Virus record (IMG/VR): IMGVR_UViG_3300037961_004406
Location: 1 to 29,632 of that record
Strand: one strand, 5' to 3'
Source: a virus
DNA: 29,632 bases
The notes below the pieces were generated by a model. The model was not told the DNA's origin and searched no databases. It worked only from the letters and a program-made list of their open reading frames with translations. Below, piece by piece: positions 15,709-22,527 of the stretch (positions are counted from its first letter, which is position 1; every line of letters starts with the position of its first letter). The position numbers were made by a program, and so were the translations under genes.

Positions 15709-16185
15709 TTAGACTAAGGTTTTAGCACTTCCTATAATCGGTTTATATTTTGTTTTGCCTTCAGAACGATAAGCCCATAAATAAGAAGCTCTTGGTTGAT
15801 TAGGAATCCAGCTACAATGTATCCAACCGCTGTTAGGTTCACCTGGAGTGTAGAACTCAAGGATAAGCTGATCATAGGGAAGGTTCTTATGAATCCAATC
15901 AGCTAGTTCAGCATTATCTACGCCTGGACATTCGAAATCTGCCGCCTCGGCTTTGGCATGTTGGCTGTTCTGACTCGATCCTATGGCTAGGCACAGGTCT
16001 ACGCTACGGAACCCGCTAGTGACCTTAACCCTGCCGAAGTGATCACGCACTGGCTGTAAGATATTCTCACATAATGCTTTTAGTTTTTCTATCTGCTCTG
16101 CGTTAGGGTTATTATTTATACCCTTACGTATTGCAGTATCTGATTTAGTTAATTCTGATAAAGTGAAATTACGACTTAGATTCAT
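15709..16185 (-). CDS. M15-type peptidase (probable endolysin)
   Basis: This 158-aa protein is a D-Ala-D-Ala carboxypeptidase-like peptidase of the M15_3 type. It begins with FTLSELTKSDTAIRKGI, the usual N-terminal marker. The zinc ligands are His76 and Asp83 in SQHAKAEAADFE and His123 in SGWIHCSW. There is no signal peptide, so release would depend on a holin. Such proteins cut peptidoglycan cross-links for lysis. The ribosome binding site is good (TTGGAGTAAATATG). Base composition is unusual: 64 of 120 bases in 15901-16020 are G or C, against 31 of 120 in 10561-10680 of the nearby halogenase, suggesting a separate origin. Three small genes immediately upstream form a likely lysis group with it. 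Confidence 0.85.
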   Translation of the reverse strand: MNLSRNFTLSELTKSDTAIRKGINNNPNAEQIEKLKALCENILQPVRDHFGRVKVTSGFRSVDLCLAIGSSQNSQHAKAEAADFECPGVDNAELADWIHKNLPYDQLILEFYTPGEPNSGWIHCSWIPNQPRASYLWAYRSEGKTKYKPIIGSAKTLV

Positions 16186-16187
16186 AT

Positions 16188-16397
16188 TTACTCCAATATT
16201 AAAGATTTAATTCCCTTTCTACCTTTGTATATCTCTGTTTCTGCCTTACCTTTATAGCATTTATAAGAAACTGATTCCGAATATTCTCTTTCAGCATGAC
16301 GCTTACCTCGGAGACACGCAGCCATGTTCTCTTGAATCAAGTGTTCCTTAATTTCTCCGTTTACAAACATCAAAAGGGCTACAATAGACTCTATCAT
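16188..16397 (-). CDS. Small protein of the lysis group, unknown
   Basis: This 69-aa protein starts with a short hydrophobic stretch (MIESIVALLMFVNGEIKEH) and continues with Cys- and Lys-rich sequence (AACLRGKRHAEREYSE, VSYKCYKGKAETEIY). I associate the pattern with a small conserved protein found beside M15 endolysins in marine phages. The hydrophobic N-terminus is too short for a clear membrane anchor; it may be a weak signal sequence. A spanin-like or lysis-accessory role is possible from position only. It starts within the end of the preceding gene (4 bp overlap) and stops two bases before the peptidase gene. Confidence 0.6.
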   Translation of the reverse strand: MIESIVALLMFVNGEIKEHLIQENMAACLRGKRHAEREYSESVSYKCYKGKAETEIYKGRKGIKSLILE

Positions 16398-16816
16398 TGT
16401 CCGTTACCATTCTTGTAGTGCATATCTCTAGCTTCGTCTTTTAACGATTCAATATCCTCTAACACTTTATCCATTTGTTTTCTTAAAAATTCTATATTAA
16501 CTTTATTCAAAGCCATTGACTCAATATGTGCATTTAATTTATCGGTAGTCTTATAAAGGTCTTCGATCATCATGTATTGCTCAGAATCTGCGGGAAGCGA
16601 CCCAAGTTGGCCCCGTGGCCATTTTATTCTAAACTCAGTGTTTTCTTCTAAGTCTTTTTCCATTATCTGTATACGTGTGTCTGCAACATTAAGACGTTCT
16701 ATAATTTGAAAATAGCCCATTGTGCCGAGTGCAACGATGACTATCAATGAAGCAACCGTCTTCATCGGCATCTGCACGGCTGCCTCTTCAGATATGTTAA
16801 GTGGTTTTTTATTCAT
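16394..16816 (-). CDS. Membrane-anchored coiled-coil protein
   Basis: This 140-aa protein has one transmembrane segment at about residues 20-38 (VASLIVIVALGTMGYF) preceded by a short cytoplasmic tail. It is followed by coiled-coil-prone helices (RIQIMEKDLEENTEF; LRKQMDKVLEDIESLKDEAR). A conserved IKWPRGQLGSLPADSEQYM sits between the helices. I know this type as a conserved unknown protein next to endolysin genes in marine phages. The single N-terminal anchor and periplasmic coiled coil resemble an inner-membrane spanin or a holin partner, but no lipoprotein partner is identified. It follows the 32-codon membrane peptide gene almost directly. Confidence 0.65.
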   Translation of the reverse strand: MNKKPLNISEEAAVQMPMKTVASLIVIVALGTMGYFQIIERLNVADTRIQIMEKDLEENTEFRIKWPRGQLGSLPADSEQYMMIEDLYKTTDKLNAHIESMALNKVNIEFLRKQMDKVLEDIESLKDEARDMHYKNGNGQ

Positions 16817-16817
16817 A

Positions 16818-16916
16818 TTATAGAATAATAGCTATAACAATAATAGCTGCTACAACTACAACTACTGTTTTATGTTCTTTCCAATAATGTTTTGCCTGTG
16901 ATATTACTTTTTCCAT
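16818..16916 (-). CDS. 32-aa single-span membrane peptide
   Basis: ATG at 16916 is preceded by a near-perfect Shine-Dalgarno sequence (AAGGAGGAATA), and the frame ends at TAA 16818. The product has a charged amphipathic start (MEKVISQAKHYWKEHK) and a single very hydrophobic helix (TVVVVVAAIIVIAIIL) that forms the whole C-terminus. This is typical of small phage membrane peptides. As the first gene of the lysis-like group it may help holin function, but the sequence shows only membrane insertion. It is too short for ordinary gene finders. Confidence 0.65.
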   Translation of the reverse strand: MEKVISQAKHYWKEHKTVVVVVAAIIVIAIIL

Positions 16917-16925
16917 TATTCCTCC

Positions 16926-17429
16926 TTAAAAATAATTAAGATTTATGTAGTATCTTACATCACAATTATTATGTTTTACAGACCTATGCAATATATTGGC
17001 ATCAAAAATAAGCATTCTATTTTCAACACTTTCTATAAAAATTTCCTTATTTTCAATCATTAAATGGGTTCCCCCGTCACAAGTAGTCAAATTTAATATA
17101 GCTGTTTTGTTATTTGTAAAGGTATCTGTATGATAATTAGAAAAATCACTTAAAAATAATTGTTTTATATTCATATTTGCTCTAGCTTGTATTACTGCTT
17201 TAGCATTCAATTTTATAAGTATTGGTATAATTATTTTTTCATAAAGATCACTTTGGTTGTTTAAATAATTATAGAAACAATATGTAAAATACCCATGATC
17301 ACACTCTTCTCCCTTTCCTGTTGTCATTCTTGATCTTCTTCTCCAAGGAAAGTCTTCATTTGAAATAGTATTTTTTATTTTTTGAAAAAATTCTTTTTCT
17401 AAAAAATTATCTATGATTTGATAACTCAT
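16926..17429 (-). CDS. 2OG-Fe(II) oxygenase
   Basis: This 167-aa protein has the canonical set of residues: His100 and Asp102 in DFSNYHTDTFTNNKTAILNL, distal His148 in FDANILHRSVKH and Arg159 in CDVRYYINLNYF. IDNFLEKEFFQKIK at the N-terminus is the usual start of the P4Hc-like domain, and QARANMNIKQ precedes the core. It should be catalytically complete. It begins four bases inside the preceding unknown gene (ATGA-type overlap) and precedes the lysis-like group. Substrate unknown. Confidence 0.85.
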   Translation of the reverse strand: MSYQIIDNFLEKEFFQKIKNTISNEDFPWRRRSRMTTGKGEECDHGYFTYCFYNYLNNQSDLYEKIIIPILIKLNAKAVIQARANMNIKQLFLSDFSNYHTDTFTNNKTAILNLTTCDGGTHLMIENKEIFIESVENRMLIFDANILHRSVKHNNCDVRYYINLNYF

Positions 17430-18091
17430 TCGTATGTATCGTCTTCGGCTCTTTTTTTCTCTTCCATTTCATAAAACATTTTATCAGAATCTTCTGTTAC
17501 TAAACCTGATCCCTCTGCATCCCAGTAAGTAGTTTGGACTTTATAGTCAGGCCAACTGTTATCAGTAGTGTAACTATTAACATGCCACAAAATACGATTA
17601 TTAGGCTGAGCTGCAAAGTTACCATTAGTAAGCTCGATAATATGTGCACACTTATGTTCTTGAGGAATTTCAGAATGTTCCACATCCAAGATATTAGTTT
17701 CAGGATGCCCCCAATCAATAGTGAATAAATAACGTCCATGATAAAATTTTTTATCAATGCCCAAAAATTTACCATCTAGACCAGCCAACCAATCAAACTT
17801 ATGAACACTAGGCCAATAACTAAAACTATTCCACAATTGTAATTCGTGTATTTGCATATCGGGCACATTTTCTCTTTCAAATTGTTTTTGAAAAAACGCT
17901 GATATAGGCAGTCTCCAAAAACACGCACCATTTGGAAGCATAATGTTAAATAATAATGCACGACCTGAAATAGAGCTAAGACCAAAGATAACACAGTCAA
18001 GACTTTCTCCATGATGTGTTTTAAGATCATATAGATATTCTTTTCTTACCTTACAATAAATAGGGGGTACGTTAGCGTTTAAATAAGACAT
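17426..18091 (-). CDS. Conserved marine-phage protein of unknown function
   Basis: This 221-aa protein starts MSYLNANVPPIYCKVRKEYL and has GESLDCVIFGLSSISGRALL, GACFWRLPISAFF and HELQLWNSFSYWPSVHKF. I recognise this as a conserved protein in marine phage late regions without an assigned function. It is rich in aromatic residues (many Trp, Tyr and His), with no transmembrane segment. The C-terminus is acidic (KMFYEMEEKKRAEDDTYE). It is translationally coupled with the following oxygenase gene. Frames antisense or offset inside it are shadows. Confidence 0.7.
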   Translation of the reverse strand: MSYLNANVPPIYCKVRKEYLYDLKTHHGESLDCVIFGLSSISGRALLFNIMLPNGACFWRLPISAFFQKQFERENVPDMQIHELQLWNSFSYWPSVHKFDWLAGLDGKFLGIDKKFYHGRYLFTIDWGHPETNILDVEHSEIPQEHKCAHIIELTNGNFAAQPNNRILWHVNSYTTDNSWPDYKVQTTYWDAEGSGLVTEDSDKMFYEMEEKKRAEDDTYE

Positions 18092-18094
18092 AGT

Positions 18095-18595
18095 TTAACA
18101 TTTCCATCTACGTCTCGCTTGTCTAATTCTTGAATTTGGATCATTTCTTGTTTTTGCACTAGCTCTTTTTAACTGACCTAAGCTTCTAGCACAATAACTT
18201 TTTCGTCTCTTTGCATCTTTTGACCCAGGTTTTACTTTACCTGTCACTGCTGTTTTTAATTTTGATCCAGGATTTAGTCTTCTGTAAGCTTTAACTCCAG
18301 CTTCTGTCATACCAGCACCTGATTTAGTAGGTCTAAAATTTTTTTTATTTCTAGAGGGCATTCCACCTTTGCTATATTTAGTTTTACCCTCGTCTCTTGC
18401 TCGTTCTTTTTTTATATTTTGTCTATGCTTATATTTTCTATATTGAGTAACTGGCGATAAGCCTATCAATAAAAAACTTGTTTTTGGATTTTCTTTTTTT
18501 AATCTATCTTTGACTTCTTTCTTAATACTATACTTTGGGCTAGATGAACCACCCTTTTTCATACCTAAAATATCTTTATAATAACTATCAATCAT
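18095..18595 (-). CDS. Basic DUF6321-like protein with N-terminal YYKDI motif
   Basis: This 166-aa Arg/Lys-rich protein begins MIDSYYKDILGMKKGG, so the Tyr-Tyr-Lys-Asp element that ends several proteins at 7584-10035 is here at the N-terminus. A KGGMPSRNKK motif follows. The C-terminal 75 residues (GMTEAGVKAYRRLNPGSKLK, KPGSKDAKRRKSYCARS, RIRQARRRWKC) match the DUF6321-like domain I recall from phages and some plankton genomes. The Cys residues in YCARS and WKC could bind metal. Function unknown; a nucleic-acid-binding virion protein is the simplest guess. Confidence 0.65.
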   Translation of the reverse strand: MIDSYYKDILGMKKGGSSSPKYSIKKEVKDRLKKENPKTSFLLIGLSPVTQYRKYKHRQNIKKERARDEGKTKYSKGGMPSRNKKNFRPTKSGAGMTEAGVKAYRRLNPGSKLKTAVTGKVKPGSKDAKRRKSYCARSLGQLKRASAKTRNDPNSRIRQARRRWKC

Positions 18596-18864
18596 TTATC
18601 TAAAATAACAGTTACAGTAGCTTTCGTAAGAGTTGAAACAGTCATACCACCTTCAAATAAAATTCCATCTTCTGCTAAATTATAAGCGAATACATCTCCA
18701 TTTGGTACATCAACTTGAAATTGTGTAACTGAGTTTCCGTCTTGTAATATAACTGTACCTGCTCCTGATCCATCTGAAGCAAGAATAATTCCTCTTAATC
18801 TAGTTCTTCCTGCAAATACAGAACCTGTTGTTGATTTTCTTACTGCTTTAACATCACCCTTCAT
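18592..18864 (-). CDS. Small beta-rich virion-like protein, paralogue B
   Basis: This 90-aa protein (starts MKGDVKAVRKSTTGSVFAGR) is beta-rich and aligns by eye with the next upstream gene product: TRLRGIILASDGSGAGTVIL against ARLTSVQAKGGTNCSIIF, and EDGILFEGG against GNGILFQDG. Two small paralogues in tandem are typical of minor capsid or decoration proteins. The gene overlaps the next one by four bases and has no recognisable enzyme motif. Confidence 0.65.
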   Translation of the reverse strand: MKGDVKAVRKSTTGSVFAGRTRLRGIILASDGSGAGTVILQDGNSVTQFQVDVPNGDVFAYNLAEDGILFEGGMTVSTLTKATVTVILDK

Positions 18865-18873
18865 AATGAACTC

Positions 18874-19164
18874 TTACGTAAATGTTATTGTTACACCACC
18901 AGTATTAGCAATAGTGGCATGAATACCGTCTTGAAATAAAATTCCATTACCAGGAAAGTACATGTCTAAACCTTCTGAATCAAATAAAAATGTAGCGATT
19001 GTAGTTCCTGAACCTCCGCCACTTTTAAAAATAATAGAACAGTTAGTTCCACCTTTTGCTTGTACAGAAGTTAGTCTCGCTCTTTTAGTGGTAGCAACCA
19101 TTTGTGCAGTAGATGTTGCATGGGCTACCGATTGATCACTTGAAAAACTTGATCCGCCTGACAT
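18874..19164 (-). CDS. Small beta-rich virion-like protein, paralogue A
   Basis: This 96-aa protein (starts MSGGSSFSSDQSVAHATSTA) has a Ser-rich N-terminus followed by the same beta-rich core as the gene directly downstream (GNGILFQDGIHATI). It has a good ribosome binding site (AGGAGAATAAAATG), and its leader contains the perfect UUCG hairpin at 19182-19203. A capsid decoration or minor virion role is inferred from size, composition and position shortly after the capsid gene. Confidence 0.65.
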   Translation of the reverse strand: MSGGSSFSSDQSVAHATSTAQMVATTKRARLTSVQAKGGTNCSIIFKSGGGSGTTIATFLFDSEGLDMYFPGNGILFQDGIHATIANTGGVTITFT

Positions 19165-19181
19165 TTTATTCTCCTATGTTA

Positions 19182-19203
19182 AGTGGCTCCCGAAGGAGCC
19201 ACT
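19182..19203 (-). terminator. Perfect 9-bp hairpin with UUCG loop
   Basis: The minus strand reads AGTGGCTCC, TTCG, GGAGCCACT: a perfect nine-base-pair stem with an extra-stable UUCG tetraloop. It lies between two virion genes. The following bases are TTAACAT, not a long U tract, so it may be a weak terminator or an RNA-stabilising and processing element that sets the ratio of the flanking transcripts. Confidence 0.6.
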
Positions 19204-19212
19204 AATTATTTA

Positions 19213-19758
19213 TTATTGTGAATCGAAAGGTGTTGCAATTGAACCTGAACCAATAAGTTCACCTTCAACAGCATATAAATTTGCTGCAACCGCAGTAAAT
19301 TTAATTCTTGAACCTTTAAGACCACCTGTTGTAGCAACAGATGCTCCTGCTTCACCATTTAAATTAACTTCATTGTTTGCCGTAGCTGGAACGAATTGTT
19401 TTCCAGCAACTGAAGCATCAATCCCAATTGTTACACCACCAACAAATTTGTCAGCTGTGTTTGCAGTTTGGATTGTACCAGTGAAATCATCAATAAAAAG
19501 AATTTCAAAAGTTGTACCAATTGTGCTTGGGTTGTTTGGATCACTTCCAGGCCCTGCCGTTGCTGCATCAGCTTGAGCGACAATCGCTGGAATTGTAATT
19601 GCAGTTGGAGTTCCTTGTGGATCCATTGTTACTAATCTTCCTGCGTGATCTGCAACAGTCAAATCAGTAGCTAAAGTTTCTGCTTTTACTGCACCTGGGC
19701 CAATAGATTGAAAACCATTTTTCGATCTTACTGGGCCGTCAAATGTTGTGTTTGCCAT
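19213..19758 (-). CDS. Probable virion structural protein
   Basis: This 181-aa protein (starts MANTTFDGPVRSKNGFQSIG) is rich in Ala, Thr, Gly and Val, with short beta-type segments (PTAITIPAIV, TFEILFIDDFTG) and no catalytic motif. FDGPVRSKNGF near the N-terminus is a familiar opening of phage head decoration-like proteins. Strong ribosome binding site: AAGGAGAAAATTATG. It lies between an upstream gap with a possible promoter and the UUCG hairpin, so it may be expressed as its own highly translated unit. Confidence 0.65.
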   Translation of the reverse strand: MANTTFDGPVRSKNGFQSIGPGAVKAETLATDLTVADHAGRLVTMDPQGTPTAITIPAIVAQADAATAGPGSDPNNPSTIGTTFEILFIDDFTGTIQTANTADKFVGGVTIGIDASVAGKQFVPATANNEVNLNGEAGASVATTGGLKGSRIKFTAVAANLYAVEGELIGSGSIATPFDSQ

Positions 19759-19862
19759 AATTTTCTCCTTGTATAGCTTTGCGTTATGTAATCTCTATAC
19801 CGTCTGCCTAGCCAGTTTACATAACAATTTTTCTAGGTTTATTTATTATACACAATAAATTC
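19759..19862 (-). other. Gap with inverted repeat and possible -10 box
   Basis: No gene is seen here. On the minus strand a TATAAT lies at 19845-19850 without a clear -35 box. Downstream, GTTATGTAA (19817-19825) and TTACATAAC (19783-19791) form a perfect nine-base inverted repeat enclosing 25 bases, just before the ribosome binding site of the next gene. This could be the leader of a separate transcript with a folded 5' end, possibly a regulator site; neither is proved. Confidence 0.35.
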
Positions 19863-20408
19863 TCAAGAATCTAGTTGTTCATAAAAGTTAAATGAAATTC
19901 CATACTTAATTTTATTGTCTAGAATTCTCGATTTTGTTTGGTGGTATAAAAAACTTGAAAATAGAGCAAAGTTACCCGCTTCAGGGACAACGGACTCATT
20001 GATTTCATCAAATATGAGAGGCTGATCTACATTTGATAGATATATCAAACCTGATAATACACCTGGATGATGGCTATGTCGTTTTGTATAATTTGAAAAA
20101 GTTTCCTTATAGCCCCAAGCATTAGCAAGATAAACTTTTTTATCTAATAAATTATGTGCTTCACAATAGTCTAAAATTTTTGAAGCTATTTTAGCAAATT
20201 CGTAATCTTGACAAAAATATCTCCATTCTGTCATTTCTCCTTGAACATTTGATTGAAAATTTTTATTATCAGGTGCTTTTATACCCTCTTCTATTTTTTG
20301 AATAAAATATTGACAATTTAAATCTAGATTGCCTTTAATAAAAAAATAATTTTGTGAGATTTTTGATTCTTTGTGTTTAAGAATTTTCATTCTGTATTGA
20401 CTTAACAT
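19863..20408 (-). CDS. 2OG-Fe(II) oxygenase-like protein after the capsid gene
   Basis: This 181-aa protein has the PF13759-like pattern: candidate ligands in NYTKRHSHHPGVLSGLIYLS (His111, His113 or His114), distal His156 in FALFSSFLYHQTKSRI, and a final strand NKIKYGISFNFY with Lys as possible 2-oxoglutarate anchor. The first ATG at 20408 lies within the U tract of the capsid terminator; a second ATG at 20390 (residue 7) is an alternative start. Neither has a Shine-Dalgarno sequence. Expression would thus depend on read-through and is likely low. Substrate unknown. Confidence 0.7.
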   Translation of the reverse strand: MLSQYRMKILKHKESKISQNYFFIKGNLDLNCQYFIQKIEEGIKAPDNKNFQSNVQGEMTEWRYFCQDYEFAKIASKILDYCEAHNLLDKKVYLANAWGYKETFSNYTKRHSHHPGVLSGLIYLSNVDQPLIFDEINESVVPEAGNFALFSSFLYHQTKSRILDNKIKYGISFNFYEQLDS

Positions 20409-20443
20409 AAAAAAAGGGACGATGCAAATGCACCGCCCCTTTT
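20408..20443 (-). terminator. Rho-independent terminator after the capsid gene
   Basis: On the minus strand GGGGCGGTGCA and TGCATCGTCCC form an 11-bp stem with two G-U pairs around a very small loop, followed by a run of seven T. A-rich bases before the stem can extend the pairing. It begins about 30 bases after the capsid stop codon. A smaller hairpin (ACCCG...CGGGT near 20447-20462) lies between them. This is the clearest terminator in the window. Confidence 0.85.
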
Positions 20444-20474
20444 AAGTACCCGTTGTCGGGTTAACTGTTAACTA

Positions 20475-21392
20475 TTAGCTAGTTGGTAAGTTTCCGTTAC
20501 CAAATACACATCTTGGATCAGAAAATCCAAAAGAGTATCTTTCTCTAGCTTTAAATCTAACATTACCTGTATCGAAGTCACCTTCTAATGCAGTTTTAAT
20601 CGGGCTTCTTTCGAAGTGTTTAAAACCATTAGGCACATCAGTTAACAAGAAGTATGAGTCTGTGTCAGTTAAAAAGTTATTAACTCTGTAACCTTCAGGA
20701 ACCATACCCATGTTGTTGATAGCGTTAATGTCATTGTCAGCAGTACCTGTTCTAAGAGTTGATTTCATCAATCTTTCAGCAGTGAATTGTAATTCTTTTG
20801 GAATTATCATTTTTCTGCCGTTAAGAGCGATTTTTAATCCTCTCTCATCAACGAAACCTTGGATATCAATTAGAGATTGCTCTAATGATGTTTCGTTAAG
20901 GTCAGCCGCAGTTGCCAATACATTTGAGAACGTACCACCATTTGATAATGGGTGATTGTTCGCAATTAAAGGCACACCGTCACCACCTGTTACAGCAGTG
21001 AATTGTGCTTGGTTGAGCACTTGTGCAGCTTTTACTTGCTTCGTGTTTGACATTGATCTTGCTAAAGCTCTTGTGTATCTTTGAGCAAGTCTGTCGTATA
21101 GGTTATCTTCGATTGCTTCTTCAGTGATAGCAAATGCTAAAGCAATAGTTTCGTGTGTGTATCTAGCTGTATAAGCTTCATTAGCTTGATCGAACACAAC
21201 TGAAGCACCCTCTTGTTTAGTTGGTGCACCAGCGAAACCGCTTAACATTACTTCTTCTTCAAAAGCTCTGTCAGATGATTCAGTATTGTAGATTTCCGCA
21301 TGTTGGTTATCATACCTACTGTATTCCAGGCCGAATAAGGCATTCAGTCCTGGCTCTAACTCTTTAGTTAGCTGTTGTCTTGATATAGCCAT
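20475..21392 (-). CDS. Major capsid protein (Mu gpT-like fold family)
   Basis: This 305-aa protein starts MAISRQQLTKELEPGLNALF, followed by SDRAFEEEVMLSGFAGAP, YTARYTHETIALAFAITEEA and SNTKQVKAAQVLNQA, the usual landmarks of Mu gpT-like major head proteins. The C-terminal half has KMIIPKELQFTAERLMKS and the beta-rich end FKARERYSFGFSDPRCVFGN. About 300 residues is the normal size. It is preceded by scaffold and minor head genes and followed by a strong terminator, as expected for the most abundant late protein. AAGGAGAATAGACAATG provides a strong ribosome binding site. Confidence 0.88.
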   Translation of the reverse strand: MAISRQQLTKELEPGLNALFGLEYSRYDNQHAEIYNTESSDRAFEEEVMLSGFAGAPTKQEGASVVFDQANEAYTARYTHETIALAFAITEEAIEDNLYDRLAQRYTRALARSMSNTKQVKAAQVLNQAQFTAVTGGDGVPLIANNHPLSNGGTFSNVLATAADLNETSLEQSLIDIQGFVDERGLKIALNGRKMIIPKELQFTAERLMKSTLRTGTADNDINAINNMGMVPEGYRVNNFLTDTDSYFLLTDVPNGFKHFERSPIKTALEGDFDTGNVRFKARERYSFGFSDPRCVFGNGNLPTS

Positions 21393-21407
21393 TGTCTATT
21401 CTCCTTA

Positions 21408-21983
21408 TTAGATACCTGTACCATCACGGTAAAAGTGTTTGTTTATTCTTACAAGAATATTTGCATTAGCAGAACCAGTATCACTGTTATTAGGGTCTTG
21501 AGAAATATCAATTGCCTGAATTACAAATGATGCGTTAGTTCCACTCTCGGAAACATCTAATTGAGTTTTCGAGATTCCTGTTTTAGTATTCCCTGTTGTG
21601 TTAGTAACAGAGTAGTTCTTAAAAATATCCGCTCTTGCAAAAGTCGCATCAGCGTCCATTAAAAAGACCGCATCAGGATCATCCACTACAAATGCTGTAA
21701 TGTCCGAAGCCACAATGCTGCCTGGATAATAGTTGCTAAAAGTCGGCTTTTGAGTTGTCGGATCAGTGTAAAAACATCCGTTAAAAACCCCAATGACAGA
21801 CGAACTATTGTTGTAAACATGTCTTTCAATGTTTCCAGCAGTTACTGGTACAACCAGGTCACCTTGGAAAATTGCAGTTCCATAGTTACTTGCAATTGTG
21901 TATCTGTTTTGAGCACCAACTAGGGGAGTACCGTCAAGTTTTCTGTACGGTCTTAGACCGAACTGTTCACTTACGTTTGACAT
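21408..21983 (-). CDS. Head-associated structural protein
   Basis: This 191-aa beta-rich protein (starts MSNVSEQFGLRPYRKLDGTP) contains QNRYTIASNYGTAIFQGDLV and GVFNGCFYTDPTTQKPTFSN. The type is common directly upstream of Mu gpT-like capsid genes in marine phages; I recognise it as structural but cannot name a characterised family. Position suggests a capsid decoration or minor head component. A leader of about 70 bases separates it from the upstream gene. Ribosome binding site AGGAGATATAATACTATG. Confidence 0.7.
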   Translation of the reverse strand: MSNVSEQFGLRPYRKLDGTPLVGAQNRYTIASNYGTAIFQGDLVVPVTAGNIERHVYNNSSSVIGVFNGCFYTDPTTQKPTFSNYYPGSIVASDITAFVVDDPDAVFLMDADATFARADIFKNYSVTNTTGNTKTGISKTQLDVSESGTNASFVIQAIDISQDPNNSDTGSANANILVRINKHFYRDGTGI

Positions 21984-22052
21984 AGTATTATATCTCCTAT
22001 TTAGTTTTTGTTTTTATTTTAGCCAACCTTTAGAGTAGGAATAACAAAAAGA

Positions 22053-22526
22053 TTAATTTTTGCGTCCACCACCAAAGGTAACTCTTTTCTGCCTATCAAT
22101 ATTGATCGGCATACTTGGATGTTGTTCCTTCATAAGATCGTTGTCGACACCTTTAAGTTGATCTTGAGTAAGTCTTTTGAAATACTCGGATCGCTGTCTT
22201 AGAATCTCTGTCGGTATCCTTGCCAACACAAGGCCTCCAATTCCAATGCATCCACTATATTTCCCTTCGGTTATTTTAGGATACTTGTGAATATCAGGGT
22301 CATTTTTAATTTCCTCTGCTTTCACAAATTCCCATCCTTCTCTAAGTTTTTTAGTCACGTTAGACGTGTCTTCAAAACCTTGCACATTTGTTCTTATCCA
22401 TCTGTGCTCGAAACCGTTAGGTGCTTTTGGAGCATCTAAACTAGATGGTAACTGCCAAGTCTTTGTTCTTTCGTTAACTTCTCTCGACTCAGCGTTGCGT
22501 GAAGTTCTTTTTATAGTATCGTTCAT
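22053..22526 (-). CDS. Conserved phage protein between scaffold and head genes
   Basis: This 157-aa protein begins MNDTIKRTSRNAESREVNER and has PNGFEHRWIRTNVQGFED, LREGWEFVKAEEI, GCIGIGGLVLARIPTEILRQ and a basic Gly-rich end (VTFGGGRKN). I know this arrangement from marine phages but no function has been assigned to it as far as I know. It lies directly after the scaffold gene (start one base from its stop) and before the head protein, so a head assembly role is likely. Confidence 0.7.
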   Translation of the reverse strand: MNDTIKRTSRNAESREVNERTKTWQLPSSLDAPKAPNGFEHRWIRTNVQGFEDTSNVTKKLREGWEFVKAEEIKNDPDIHKYPKITEGKYSGCIGIGGLVLARIPTEILRQRSEYFKRLTQDQLKGVDNDLMKEQHPSMPINIDRQKRVTFGGGRKN

Positions 22527-22527
22527 A

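Noticed and set aside
17500-18030. Two hydrophobic-looking minus-strand frames inside the conserved 221-aa gene
   Set aside because: Their hydrophobicity comes from frame-shifted reading of the real gene, whose frame is conserved and coupled to its neighbour.
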